A stretch of DNA of 64,000 bases from Elusimicrobium sp. (lineage in GTDB: Bacteria > Elusimicrobiota > Elusimicrobia > Elusimicrobiales > Elusimicrobiaceae), in assembly GCA_015062115.1 (NCBI GenBank), contig SUVG01000006.1, positions 30,932 through 94,931 of the forward strand, written 5' to 3'. Below are positions 8,106-16,938 of the stretch, piece after piece. Within the stretch, counting starts at the first letter, position 1. The number at the start of each line of letters is the position of its first letter. The position numbers were made by a program, and so were the translations under genes. Under the pieces are notes generated by a model that worked only from the letters and a program-made list of their open reading frames with translations, did no database searches and was not told where the DNA came from.

Positions 8106-10705
8106 TGGTTTTTCATCATTTGCAACCGTCTTTTTCCGGCGGGGAAGTGGCCCCGGCGTTGCATGCCCGCAGCGACAGCCCTTCCTACGGCAGTTGGCTT
8201 AAAACCGCGCGTAATTTTTATGTACACCCGCAGGGCGGGGCTTCCAACCGGCCCGGAACGCTTTTCATGGGAAGCGGAAAAGGGAAATGCCGTTTGATTC
8301 CTTTTGTGTTAAGCGAAGAGGAAGCATATGTATTGGAAATGGGAGAAAAATACTTGCGTGTTTTTACGGCGGCAGGGCAACTGTTAAACGAGGACGGCTC
8401 CGTATATGAATTGTCCGTCCCTTACGGAACCCATGAAGTATCGGCCGTCCGTTATGCCCAATATGAACAGACCCTGTTTTTAACGCACCCCAATCATCCG
8501 CCCAAAAAATTGGTGAGAGTTTCCGCCGGACAATTTGAATTGGTGGATCTTCCTATCCGCTACGGGCCTTTTAAGCCGACCAATACCGACGAAACCCGCC
8601 ACCTTCGTTTGGTTAAATATCACGAAACGGTAGTTTCGCAGGGGGCTTGCGCCACTTGTGCCTTTTTGCCCGAAGTAGATGCCCGCTATTTCGTGCAGGC
8701 TTATTTTAAGGGGGAACTGTTTTTTTCCGGACGAGATTTCGGCTTGGATTTATCCTTTCTTGTCAGCGAGTTTAACCGCCAATACGCCGCACAAGGCTGT
8801 ACGGCTACCCACTTGGGAGGAGTGATTAAAATTACCTCTCCGGTCGAAACGGGGGGCGATTGGAACGGGGTGGAATTGGTGCTTGAATACCGAAACAGTT
8901 TCGCGGGAAGTGCGGTTTGGACGGTAGTACAAACCTTATCGGGCGGAGCCAATCGGGGAAGCGAAGTGCCCCTCGGGGAACAAAAATACTTATTGGAAAG
9001 TGATTTTGATATCTTTTCCCCGCAACATATAGGGGGGCGTTTTTCCTTATTGCACCCGGTGGAAAGCCAATTTTTAACGGGTACGCTTGGCTACGAAGAT
9101 ATTTCCGGTTCCGTCAAAACAGCAGGGGATTGGCGGTTGGTTACTGCGGGGAGTTGGACGGGCTCTTTGGCTTTGGAAATATCTCAGGACTTAGGAGCCT
9201 CTTGGCAACAAAAGAAAACTTTTTCGCGTGCCGAGGGAGAAGAAAACCTCTCTACCTTCGGGCAGTTGGACGATACGGAGGGTATGTATTTGGTACGCTT
9301 GCGGGCTTTAAGTATTGTCGGCGAGGCGGCTTACGAGTTGCAGGCGGAAAGTTTCCTGCAGGAAGGGGTGGCCGTGGTACGAGATTTTATTACCCCGCGC
9401 CAAGCCGCCGTGGAAATCGAGCGTGAATATGGAAACGAAGATTGGACGGTTGATTGGGCGGAGGGGGCATTTTCGCCCAAAGCCGGATATCCCGCCTGTG
9501 TGTTTTTTTATCAAAATCGTTTGGGGCTGGCCGGAACCAAAGAGGAAGGACAAACCGTTTGGTTTTCTAAAACGGGCGAATTTGCCAACTTCGGCCATGC
9601 CCGTGCCACGGTTCGGGAAGATGATTCCTTTTGTGTTACGCTTGCCGGCAAAACACTGAATGCGATTCGTTCGGTAATGGTATCGGGGCGGCTGTTGGTT
9701 TTTACGGCGGGGAGCGAGTGGAGTATTTCCTCATCGGGGGCACTTACCCCGTATAATGTGCAGGTGGAGCAACTGGGAGAACGAGGCTCGTTTTCCACTC
9801 CGTGTATATTAGTGGGAAATCGCGCCCTTTTTGTGCAAGCCCGCGGCGGTGTGTTGCGTGATTTCGTTTACGATTATAACTCCGCTTCCTACACGGGTAA
9901 CGACCTTACCCTCTACGCCAAACACCTGTTTTTTCATCAGGAAATTACAGATATGGCCTATCAGCAAGAGCCGGATAATTTGGTTTGGTGTGTACTTTCC
10001 GGCGGGAAGTTGGCCTCTCTTACCTACTTGCCGCAACAAAATCTCTGCGCGTGGACACACCATGAAACGCAAGGGGCATTTAAGAGTATTTGCGTTGTTC
10101 CCAACCGCGGATATGATGAAGTGTGGCTGGCGGTGGAGCGGGCAAACGGATACTGTATAGAACGCTTGGTACAGCGTTTGGCGAGCAAAGAACCGCAAGA
10201 CCAATTGTTTTTAGATTCCGCCGTTTCACGCAAAGGTACGGAAAGTTTTACCGAAATAACGGGGCTTTCGCATTTGGAAGGGTGTTCCGTAGGGATATTT
10301 GCCGACGGAAACCCGCTGGGAGAACAAGTGGTGTTAAACGGGAAAATTACACTTCCGCGTGCCGCAAATTGCGTCCATGCGGGCCTGACTTATGCGGCCG
10401 AATTACAAACCCTTCCCGTAGTATTAGAGGGTTCAAACGGCACCTTGGCCGATCGCCAAAGAAGGCTTGTATCGGTAACCGTTAAAATGCTGGATAGCCG
10501 CGGCGGACGCATCGGCACCCGCGAAGAAGCATTGGAAGAAATTTTACAACGGAGCGGAGAAAAATGGGGGGAACCTATCCCGCTTAAAACACAGGAGTAC
10601 AGGTTAAATGTATCTGCGGTTCATGGGCTGACACCCGGTGTTTTATTCAAACAAACCGATCCGTTGCCCGTTACGATATTAGCGGTGGTTTCGCGTTTGG
10701 TATAA
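8105..10705 (+). CDS. phage tail tubular protein B-like (gp12/nozzle) protein
   Basis: Start ATG 8105 overlaps the previous stop by 1 nt; a longer start at 8063 would lie inside the previous gene. The 866-aa product opens HLQPSFSGGEVAPALHARSD and GGASNRPGT, the usual N-terminus of podovirus nozzle proteins. The rest is beta-rich, with LVFTAGSEWSI and a late region typical of gp12-like hexameric tail tubes. Such a long uninterrupted ORF argues against neutral decay of the cassette. Confidence 0.85.
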   Translation: MVFHHLQPSFSGGEVAPALHARSDSPSYGSWLKTARNFYVHPQGGASNRPGTLFMGSGKGKCRLIPFVLSEEEAYVLEMGEKYLRVFTAAGQLLNEDGSVYELSVPYGTHEVSAVRYAQYEQTLFLTHPNHPPKKLVRVSAGQFELVDLPIRYGPFKPTNTDETRHLRLVKYHETVVSQGACATCAFLPEVDARYFVQAYFKGELFFSGRDFGLDLSFLVSEFNRQYAAQGCTATHLGGVIKITSPVETGGDWNGVELVLEYRNSFAGSAVWTVVQTLSGGANRGSEVPLGEQKYLLESDFDIFSPQHIGGRFSLLHPVESQFLTGTLGYEDISGSVKTAGDWRLVTAGSWTGSLALEISQDLGASWQQKKTFSRAEGEENLSTFGQLDDTEGMYLVRLRALSIVGEAAYELQAESFLQEGVAVVRDFITPRQAAVEIEREYGNEDWTVDWAEGAFSPKAGYPACVFFYQNRLGLAGTKEEGQTVWFSKTGEFANFGHARATVREDDSFCVTLAGKTLNAIRSVMVSGRLLVFTAGSEWSISSSGALTPYNVQVEQLGERGSFSTPCILVGNRALFVQARGGVLRDFVYDYNSASYTGNDLTLYAKHLFFHQEITDMAYQQEPDNLVWCVLSGGKLASLTYLPQQNLCAWTHHETQGAFKSICVVPNRGYDEVWLAVERANGYCIERLVQRLASKEPQDQLFLDSAVSRKGTESFTEITGLSHLEGCSVGIFADGNPLGEQVVLNGKITLPRAANCVHAGLTYAAELQTLPVVLEGSNGTLADRQRRLVSVTVKMLDSRGGRIGTREEALEEILQRSGEKWGEPIPLKTQEYRLNVSAVHGLTPGVLFKQTDPLPVTILAVVSRLV

Positions 10706-10710
10706 GCCGA

Positions 10711-10744
10711 AAAAAAGGGGCTTTCGTTTCTGCCGAAAGCCCCT
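10711..10744 (-). terminator. hairpin terminator of the inserted membrane protein gene
   Basis: Stem GGGGCTTTCG (10717-10726)/CGAAAGCCCC (10734-10743). The minus strand continues into six T. It also lies just after the nozzle gene, so it may attenuate plus-strand transcription. Confidence 0.8.
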
Positions 10745-10762
10745 CAAAAAACAAGATACTTG

Positions 10763-11512
10763 TTAAACGGCGGACGGTAACGGTTCCGCAGGAGTAAACC
10801 GCAAACTTTCAGCCATTTTTTGGGCAGCAGAAGTATCTTCTTCGCCGCCGAATTGGATAGTAAGCAGGAAGAAGTTTTGGTTGTTGTCATGCACGGCGGT
10901 CAACCAAAAAGGCCCGTTGGCTCCGTTATTGGAGTAGATGCGTCCGGACACATAATGCCCGGGTTTTCCGTCAACCAAAATTTGTTTTTCTTCCGCAATT
11001 TGAAATTGGGGACGTTGCTTGGCCGTATCCAAAATTTCATAAAATTCTTGGAAGGGCGGCTCGTCGTTATCAATGTCCGTTTGGCGTGCGAGGAAGGCAA
11101 CTGTCATTTTTTGATTTTTAGAATCTTCGGTTTTTTTCAGGGCGTTCATATCCATGCCCGCCTTGAAGGAAAAATCATCAAAATTTATCCACTCGGAAAA
11201 ATCCATCCCTTCATACAAATCTACGCTGATTCCGTAGCGCGGATCGGTGTAGGTGCTTACCCCATAGGTCGGGGGTTGTTGTGCGTCGTAGCGGTCAATC
11301 ATGCCGCGGAAAGGGCTGATAATCTTATATACACCCCAAGCGGCGGTACCGATAACAGCGCCCGAAAAAAGTACCGTGCAGATACCCGCCAAAATGAGCG
11401 GCCATTTGTTGCTGCTTTTTTTAAGAATAATCCAAATTACCTTAAAAAGCAAAAAGAAAACGGCATACACTGCTACCGCGGCCACGAGTAACAAAATAAT
11501 AAGTGTTGTCAT
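10763..11512 (-). CDS. membrane protein of unknown function inserted in the phage cassette
   Basis: A 249-aa protein with two N-terminal membrane helices (about residues 2-25 and 38-62) followed by a soluble alpha/beta domain of about 170 residues (LVDGKPGHYVSGRIY; FWLTAVHDNNQNFFLLTIQ) that loosely recalls PsbP/DUF1795-like domains. That resemblance is weak. AAAGGAGG lies 8 nt before ATG, and the gene has its own terminator. It runs against the phage genes on both sides, like a lysogenically expressed 'moron'. No function can be assigned. Confidence 0.75.
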   Translation of the reverse strand: MTTLIILLLVAAVAVYAVFFLLFKVIWIILKKSSNKWPLILAGICTVLFSGAVIGTAAWGVYKIISPFRGMIDRYDAQQPPTYGVSTYTDPRYGISVDLYEGMDFSEWINFDDFSFKAGMDMNALKKTEDSKNQKMTVAFLARQTDIDNDEPPFQEFYEILDTAKQRPQFQIAEEKQILVDGKPGHYVSGRIYSNNGANGPFWLTAVHDNNQNFFLLTIQFGGEEDTSAAQKMAESLRFTPAEPLPSAV

Positions 11513-11554
11513 GGTAAGACCTCCTTTATAACTTTCCTATTATTATATTTTTTT

Positions 11555-12085
11555 ATGACATTTTTGTGCAAAGAAAATAGCATTATTTTGCGTCGTGCCC
11601 GCGCGGGTGACGGTATCCGTCTGGCGTTAAAACTTCGTCGGGCAGACCGGTTGGAATTAGCCTCTTCCTTCCCCGAAAAAACACCGCAGGAACTGTTGGA
11701 AGATTTTATAGCGAAATCTGTATTTGCCGTATTTGCTTACGAAAAAGAGGAGCCTGTTTTTTTAGGAGGGCTTTATCCAACTGTTTTATTAGGAAAAACT
11801 GCTTGTGTATGGCTACTGACGGGGCAGAGTGTAGAAAAGCGGAAAATCGCTTTTGTAAAAATGATTCGGTTGCTATTGGGGTGGCTATGGGCCCTATACC
11901 CCGAACTATATAACTTTACCGATGAAAGATACTTGCCCAGCCTGCGGCTGATTTCGCGATTGGGCGGTGTTTTTAACGGGGAGAGCCTTTCTTTTCGGGA
12001 TACCCGATTTTTATATTTTACTTTCAGGAGGAAACAATGGGAGCAATTATCAAAACAACGGGGCAAAAAGCCTCTACCGCTTTAA
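11555..12085 (+). CDS. T7 gp13-like GNAT-fold phage protein
   Basis: A 176-aa protein resembling phage proteins of the T7 gp13/DUF2833 type: an N-terminal GNAT-like fold (ILRRARAGDGIRLALKLRRAD), a hydrophobic centre, and LYNFTDERYLPSLRLISRLGGVF near residue 115, the typical 'N..D.rn..s.rwl..lGF' stretch. In podoviruses it precedes the internal virion protein genes, as here. No Shine-Dalgarno precedes the ATG; a TATTAT-like -10 lies 8 nt upstream, so the mRNA may be leaderless. It overlaps the next gene by 49 nt. Confidence 0.65.
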   Translation: MTFLCKENSIILRRARAGDGIRLALKLRRADRLELASSFPEKTPQELLEDFIAKSVFAVFAYEKEEPVFLGGLYPTVLLGKTACVWLLTGQSVEKRKIAFVKMIRLLLGWLWALYPELYNFTDERYLPSLRLISRLGGVFNGESLSFRDTRFLYFTFRRKQWEQLSKQRGKKPLPL

Positions 12086-12528
12086 GTTTATTGGGCGGTC
12101 AAAAAAGCGAAGCCGATTATTATAATTCGCTGGCGGCCGATGCCGATTATCAAGCCGGTTATACCCGGCGTGCCAACGAACGGCAAAACAGGTATTTGCT
12201 TAAATCGGCCGCATCGCGCAGTAAAGAAATTTACGAAACTTACCGCCAAACGCTCGCTTCGCAAAAAACGGCCTTGGCCGCCGCGGGCAGGGGGAGTGCT
12301 TCGGCTACGGAACAGGCTATCTTAAAAAACAGTCGGTTGCAGGCATTGCTTGACGAAGAATCCGTTCGTTCCTCGTTCCAAGACCAACTGACCGAAAATA
12401 ATTTAGCCGCCGCCGAACGGGTGCGCGGGCTTAGCATTACGGCGGAGCAATACCGCAAAGTAGCCAAGGAAAAAACTTCTTTGTGGACGCTGGGAAGCAA
12501 CTGGCTGACAATGTTAAGCAAGGAGTAA
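12037..12528 (+). CDS. internal virion protein B-like (T7 gp14 type)
   Basis: A 163-aa helical, Ala/Gln-rich protein behind AGGAGG (6 nt before ATG), which decides this start although it lies inside the preceding gene. The pattern ALSLLGGQKSEADYYNSLAADADYQAGYTRRAN followed by ASQKTALAAAGRGSASATEQAI is typical of gp14-like ejection proteins that build the trans-envelope channel. It is followed 4 nt later by the larger ejection protein. Confidence 0.7.
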   Translation: MGAIIKTTGQKASTALSLLGGQKSEADYYNSLAADADYQAGYTRRANERQNRYLLKSAASRSKEIYETYRQTLASQKTALAAAGRGSASATEQAILKNSRLQALLDEESVRSSFQDQLTENNLAAAERVRGLSITAEQYRKVAKEKTSLWTLGSNWLTMLSKE

Positions 12529-12532
12529 AAAT

Positions 12533-13909
12533 ATGCCTACAGTACCTACCTATACCCGCCAAGAAAATTGGCAAGTTCCTTCCGTGGAAACGAGTGCTTC
12601 TTCGCCTGTCCGCCTGAAGGAAGCCTACCCGAACAACCTTTCCCGTACGGGAAAACTGCTTTCCCAAGCGCAGGAATATTGGTTCGGAAAAGATAAAAAG
12701 GGCCGTTCCTCTTCCCCCAAGGAAGTAAACCTTTCGGCCCAAGAAACGCAAAATGTTTCTTACGAGTCGCAAGTAAATATGCGTGCGGAACTTATAACGG
12801 AAGCGGAAAAACAAGTGGCACAGGACGGCTTTTTATCCGTCGAAAAATTAGATGATTTCGCACGCCGGAATCTTTCTCCCCAAGAGGCAGACGGTTCTGC
12901 CGGACGCGACTATTTGGTGTTGCGCCAAACTGCGCGGAACGATTCCTTGCGCCGCACGCGGGAAATCAGTAAACAGGGGGCGGAAACGGAGGCCCGCCTG
13001 GTACGCCAGGTGGGGGCGCTCGTTCCTACGAAAGAAGCCTTAAATGAATATCTGTCCATGCAAATTCCCGCGTACGAAGCACATCTGCGCCAGACAGGAG
13101 AAACGGAAGAAAATATCCGCTTGTCCGCTGCAAAATTGCGTACCCAAACGCTGGCGCAACATATCCGCAGAACTTTGGGCGTAGGCGATTGGCAAACGGC
13201 AGAGCGTGTTTTTTCGGAGAACCGAGAAGGATTTTCCGTTTCCGTGCAAGCGGAATTGTCCGCTAAAATTCGCACCTCTTTTGCACAGGCCCGTGCGGAA
13301 GAATTATGGGGTGATGCACAAAAGGATATTTCGGCCTCTGTTGACGAAAAACTCCGCTTTTGCCGGGCCCGTTTAGACGAAAAAGACCCCGAACTGAAAA
13401 GAGCCGTCCTGGTCGAAGTAACCGGGAAAGCAAACGAAGAAAAACAAAGGGAAAAGTTGGCCTGCTTTTCCGTGTACGAAAAATTGCTCCGGGGAAGTAA
13501 AGAAGAAATAAAACCGATTCTCTTGCTGGGGAAATTAGGGGAGGTTGAACTGAAACAGGCGGTGGAAGTAGCGGGAAATTTATTTCGACTTCCTTTGCGC
13601 CCGAACGAAAAAAACTTTGTGCGATTATACTTTCGCGGCTCTTGCCAAGAGATTTTTAGTGCCTGGCGTGCCCAAGAACTATCCGCAGACGAGTATTGGT
13701 TGTTGCAGGCTGTCCGCGCACGACGGGAAGCCCTTGGGGCAGATGAGCAAGGTTATTTTTTATACACGGGGATTACCCAATTTTGTAACCGCCAAAAATA
13801 TGACTCGCCCACCCTGTGGCGGGTGGCAAAAGCGGTGTTAGGCGGCGGATTATTTACCGAAGAGCAAGTATCCGCTTGGGAAAAAATCAAAAAATTATTA
13901 AACCACTAG
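12533..13909 (+). CDS. large internal virion/ejection protein
   Basis: A 458-aa highly charged, mostly helical protein. The segment QHIRRTLGVGDWQTAERVFSEN near residue 210 is like the repeat helices of podovirus internal virion proteins. It lacks a recognisable lytic transglycosylase or lysozyme domain, which many gp16-like proteins carry, and is much shorter than T7 gp15/gp16. Position between the gp14-like gene and the tail fibre supports an ejection role. The RBS AAGGAG is good. Confidence 0.6.
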   Translation: MPTVPTYTRQENWQVPSVETSASSPVRLKEAYPNNLSRTGKLLSQAQEYWFGKDKKGRSSSPKEVNLSAQETQNVSYESQVNMRAELITEAEKQVAQDGFLSVEKLDDFARRNLSPQEADGSAGRDYLVLRQTARNDSLRRTREISKQGAETEARLVRQVGALVPTKEALNEYLSMQIPAYEAHLRQTGETEENIRLSAAKLRTQTLAQHIRRTLGVGDWQTAERVFSENREGFSVSVQAELSAKIRTSFAQARAEELWGDAQKDISASVDEKLRFCRARLDEKDPELKRAVLVEVTGKANEEKQREKLACFSVYEKLLRGSKEEIKPILLLGKLGEVELKQAVEVAGNLFRLPLRPNEKNFVRLYFRGSCQEIFSAWRAQELSADEYWLLQAVRARREALGADEQGYFLYTGITQFCNRQKYDSPTLWRVAKAVLGGGLFTEEQVSAWEKIKKLLNH

Positions 13910-13918
13910 GAGAAAAAA

Positions 13919-15559
13919 ATGACAGTTTCCATGCAATTAACCAAACGCATTTATCAAGGCAACGGAATTACGCGACGGTGGGACGTGGACTTCCCGTTAG
14001 TATCTTCACAAGATGTGCGTATCCGTATTGTTTCGCCCGAAGGAACCGAAACGGAAGTGTCGGGTGATTTTTCGTTAGATTTGCTGACCCGCACCCTTAC
14101 CTATCCTACCTTGGAAAGCGGCAAGGAGCCGTTGCAAAGCGGTTGGCGTTTAACTGTTTTCCGCCAAACGCCGCTCACGCAGGAAATAGACCTTATCCGC
14201 CAAGGGGAATTGGACGCGGAAGTGTTAGAGGAAGGATACGATAAATTGACTTTGATGGTGCAGGAGTTAAACGAAAAAGTAAATCGCAGTATCAAGTATC
14301 CCATTTCCACTCAAGAGCAAAATTTGGATACGGAACATTTCCTGAATAACATTTTGAGAGCCAAAGAGGGGGCTTTGTCGGCGGCGGAACAGGCTGTTTC
14401 TTCCGCCGAAGAAGCGCGGAAAAGTGCTGCCAACGCACAGGATACCATTGCGCAGGTAGAGGTACAAATCAGCGAGGCCGCTTTGCAGGGAAAGCAAACA
14501 GTCTTGCAAGCGGGGCAAGAAGCGCAAGAAAGAATTTCTGCTCTGGGCGAGGAAGCAAAAAAATCGGCTCAGGAAGCAAAACAGTATGCCGAAAAAACAG
14601 TGGCTAAGTGTATTGGGGAAGTATTCTATTCGCAAAGTTCATCGGAGCAAGATAACCCCGGAGCTTTGCCTTTGTTTACCGGCGAGACTGTTTCCTCTGC
14701 CGAAACGCTCTACCCCGATTTTTACCGTTGGCTAACCCAACACCCGGAACTTCAAACCACACCCGAAGCGTATGAACAGGCATTAAACACTTTTGGAGAG
14801 TGCCCCTACTATGTGTTGGCGGAAGGTTCCTTGCGCTTACCCAAACTGGCGCACTTTATCAAAATGGCAAATACGGCGGAAGGAATCGGGCAAAGTTCGG
14901 CGGGGCTACCGAATATCACGGGCAGTTTCAGCCCGGGTTCCGGAACCGGGTTTTCAAGTAATTTTGCAAGAGACGGTGCGTTTACATCGGGAGGAGCCTC
15001 TCACGGCAATAAACTGAACGGAACAAACGGAGAAGGGGACAGCGTGGGATTTGATGCTTCTATGTCTAACCCGATTTACGGCAGTTCTTCCACGGTAACG
15101 CCTGCTCATACCACTTTGTATCCGTGGGTGGTGGCTTACCACGCCGGCCAAGAAATGTACGCCACGCAAGCGGAAAAATGGAACGAATTATTAAACCTCA
15201 AGGCGGACATCTCTTTAGAAAATCTGTCTGCCGAAGGCGCGGAGCAAGCTGCCGCTTTAAGTATGCCCGGCGAAAGGTTTGAAGGGTTAAACCTGTTGGA
15301 AAGCGCAAGCACTTACACCGCTCCCGCTTGCGGATATTTTCAACTAACCATACAGGCGGTGGCGGCGGGGGAATATATACGCCTTCAAAATAATACGGCA
15401 GGCGGTATTTCCGCCGGAATGAGTGCCGCTTCGGGGGGCGTGCTGCTTAGTGCCTATGTACCCGCGCAAGAAGGGGACTCCGTAAGCGTATATTATACCG
15501 CCGGCGGAGTAATACACGCTTTTCGTTTCGTTTACGCACGGGGAAGTCAGCGCGTTTAA
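13919..15559 (+). CDS. phage tail fibre protein
   Basis: A 546-aa protein. The first 150 residues resemble the T7 gp17-type N-terminal anchoring domain (RIYQGNGITRRWDVDFPLVSSQDV... followed by TLMVQELNEKVNRSI). Residues 145-240 are a long Ala/Glu coiled coil. From about residue 245 comes a collar/receptor-binding part (LRLPKLAHFIKM, GLPNITGSF, TTLYPWVVAYH). The last 80 residues form a distinct beta-rich tip. It would attach to the nozzle and contact the host. No sign of a diversity-generating variable repeat was seen. Confidence 0.82.
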   Translation: MTVSMQLTKRIYQGNGITRRWDVDFPLVSSQDVRIRIVSPEGTETEVSGDFSLDLLTRTLTYPTLESGKEPLQSGWRLTVFRQTPLTQEIDLIRQGELDAEVLEEGYDKLTLMVQELNEKVNRSIKYPISTQEQNLDTEHFLNNILRAKEGALSAAEQAVSSAEEARKSAANAQDTIAQVEVQISEAALQGKQTVLQAGQEAQERISALGEEAKKSAQEAKQYAEKTVAKCIGEVFYSQSSSEQDNPGALPLFTGETVSSAETLYPDFYRWLTQHPELQTTPEAYEQALNTFGECPYYVLAEGSLRLPKLAHFIKMANTAEGIGQSSAGLPNITGSFSPGSGTGFSSNFARDGAFTSGGASHGNKLNGTNGEGDSVGFDASMSNPIYGSSSTVTPAHTTLYPWVVAYHAGQEMYATQAEKWNELLNLKADISLENLSAEGAEQAAALSMPGERFEGLNLLESASTYTAPACGYFQLTIQAVAAGEYIRLQNNTAGGISAGMSAASGGVLLSAYVPAQEGDSVSVYYTAGGVIHAFRFVYARGSQRV

Positions 15560-15565
15560 CTTGAT

Positions 15566-15596
15566 AAAAAATCCCCGGCCTTTTGGGGCCGGGGAT
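15566..15596 (-). terminator. terminator of the phage-embedded prepilin gene
   Basis: Stem ATCCCCGGCC (15571-15580)/GGCCGGGGAT (15587-15596), followed on the minus strand by six T. It may also stop plus-strand transcription after the tail fibre. Confidence 0.8.
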
Positions 15597-15613
15597 AAAA
15601 TGCAAAGCAAAAA

Positions 15614-16078
15614 TTAGAAGTTGGTTACTTTACCGTTCGTAATGGCTTCGCAGTATTTTTGACCGACCGCTTCCGAATAAGTGCAGGAGCGAACATAGTT
15701 AAAGGATCCGTCGGTCGTATCGGTTACAACCGTTCTGAGGTAGTATTTACCTTTAGTCATGTCGCGTTCGGCTTGAACGGTTAACACATTACCGTTGGAG
15801 GTAAAGGTCATGATAAAGTTGGTTCCGCCAAATTTGCTGTCGGATTTGCGTTTGGGGATTTCCACATCTAATTTGGCAAATGCATTGGCGGTGGGCCACT
15901 CATCTTTTTGTAAGCGGTATCTTTCCGCCGCGCCGGCAATGGAACTCATCAGGGTTAAGGCTTCGGCCGAGCGGGATTTTTCTACCGCCGTGGTGTATTG
16001 CGGCAAGGCTACCGCAGATAAAATACCGATAATGAGAACAACTACCAGTAATTCAATTAACGTAAAACCTTTGTTCAT
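15614..16078 (-). CDS. type IV prepilin-like protein inside the phage cassette
   Basis: A 154-aa protein with a class III signal sequence: short MNK leader, cleavage G/FTLIE, Glu5, then the hydrophobic helix ending SAVALPQY. The C-terminal domain has two Cys (SCTYSEAVGQKYC) that could form the D-region disulphide. RBS AGGAGA precedes ATG; a -10 box TATACT lies at 16123-16118. It runs opposite to the tail fibre and lysis genes flanking it and has its own terminator. Its paralogues in this window lie outside phage DNA, so it is either a phage-carried host-type pilin or a host insertion. Confidence 0.85.
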   Translation of the reverse strand: MNKGFTLIELLVVVLIIGILSAVALPQYTTAVEKSRSAEALTLMSSIAGAAERYRLQKDEWPTANAFAKLDVEIPKRKSDSKFGGTNFIMTFTSNGNVLTVQAERDMTKGKYYLRTVVTDTTDGSFNYVRSCTYSEAVGQKYCEAITNGKVTNF

Positions 16079-16214
16079 GGTATTCTCCTAGTTAAAATAA
16101 GGGCAAACCCTGTTAATAGTATAGCAAAAAACAAAGGAAAAACAACAAAAACAAATAATAAAAACCACCCGAAGCCCGCGGAAACGGACGGGCGGGGTTG
16201 CAGAAGGAGTAGGT

Positions 16215-16439
16215 ATGATTACAAAAGTACAAAGTTGGGTATATGTGTTGTCCGTTTTGGGGGCGGTGGTGTTTTGGGCGGTCACTATGTACGGCTTGCC
16301 GCCCCGTGTTACCCGTCTTGAAGAACAAATGAAGGAATATGAGCGCGGAAGAATCGCTACCGAAGTGCGCCAAGCCATGATTTTGGACGCCGTCACCCGG
16401 ATAGAAAACTTTATTCTCAACCGGCACGGAAAAGAGTAG
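16215..16439 (+). CDS. small phage membrane protein, holin-like
   Basis: A 74-aa protein with one N-terminal membrane helix (VYVLSVLGAVVFWAVTMYG) and a charged coiled-coil tail (RLEEQMKEYERGRIATEV). This is the layout of XhlA-type or single-span holin partners. RBS AGAAGGAG. It opens the lysis module. The function is inferred from size, topology and position. Confidence 0.5.
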   Translation: MITKVQSWVYVLSVLGAVVFWAVTMYGLPPRVTRLEEQMKEYERGRIATEVRQAMILDAVTRIENFILNRHGKE

Positions 16440-16522
16440 TTCTCGGTTTAGAAAGCGAAAAAACGGAAGGATTTTGGAAAACTCAAAAGTGTTTTCCGTA
16501 TATAAAAACAGGAGGAAATAAG

Positions 16523-16726
16523 ATGAGTGAAATTGTAAATTGGGTTACGGCCAATGGGGAAGAACTGCTGGCCATTTTAGGGGCACTTGTATTGGCAATT
16601 AGCGGTATTGTGAAGTTAACTGCTACCACCAGGGACGACACGGCCTGGGCCAAAGTGCTTAAAGTGCTTTGTGCGCTTTCTCTGGTAAACCCGGACGGGT
16701 CTGTCGTGGGAAAGAAGGCAAATTGA
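16523..16726 (+). CDS. small phage membrane protein, putative holin
   Basis: A 67-aa protein with a central hydrophobic helix (ELLAILGALVLAISGIVKL) and a weaker second one. RBS AGGAGG lies 8 nt before ATG. The stop overlaps the next start (TGATG), so it is coupled to the spanin pair. Size and place fit a holin; no family was recognised. Confidence 0.5.
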   Translation: MSEIVNWVTANGEELLAILGALVLAISGIVKLTATTRDDTAWAKVLKVLCALSLVNPDGSVVGKKAN

Positions 16727-16938
16727 TGTGGCACACTTTAGGACAAGTGGCTTTGACGGTAGGGGCGGTATGGATAATTTCCGCCCTTGCCGCCCGATTG
16801 GCTAGAAAAGAAGAAGAACTAAAATACAAAGAGCAAGAGGAAAAAGGATATGAAATCGTCCGTGAAACGCTTACTGATGCCGGCGGCCTTAACCGCGGTG
16901 CTTGCCTTGAGCGGTTGCGCGACCATAAAGGCCAATAG
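16726..16938 (+). CDS. Rz-like inner-membrane spanin subunit
   Basis: The start chosen is ATG 16726, coupled to the previous stop; an upstream in-frame start at 16669 lies inside the previous gene. The 70-aa protein has one N-terminal membrane helix and a charged helical tail (RLARKEEELKYKEQEEKGYEI), as in i-spanins. A lipoprotein gene in another frame starts within it, the classical nested Rz/Rz1 arrangement. It would help disrupt the outer membrane at lysis. It is very short for Rz. Confidence 0.55.
   Translation: MWHTLGQVALTVGAVWIISALAARLARKEEELKYKEQEEKGYEIVRETLTDAGGLNRGACLERLRDHKGQ

Noticed and set aside
13919..15559. Possible diversity-generating retroelement target in the tail fibre, as in BPP-1
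   Set aside because: No reverse transcriptase gene, no duplicated template/variable repeat and no AAY-rich C-terminal stretch were seen.
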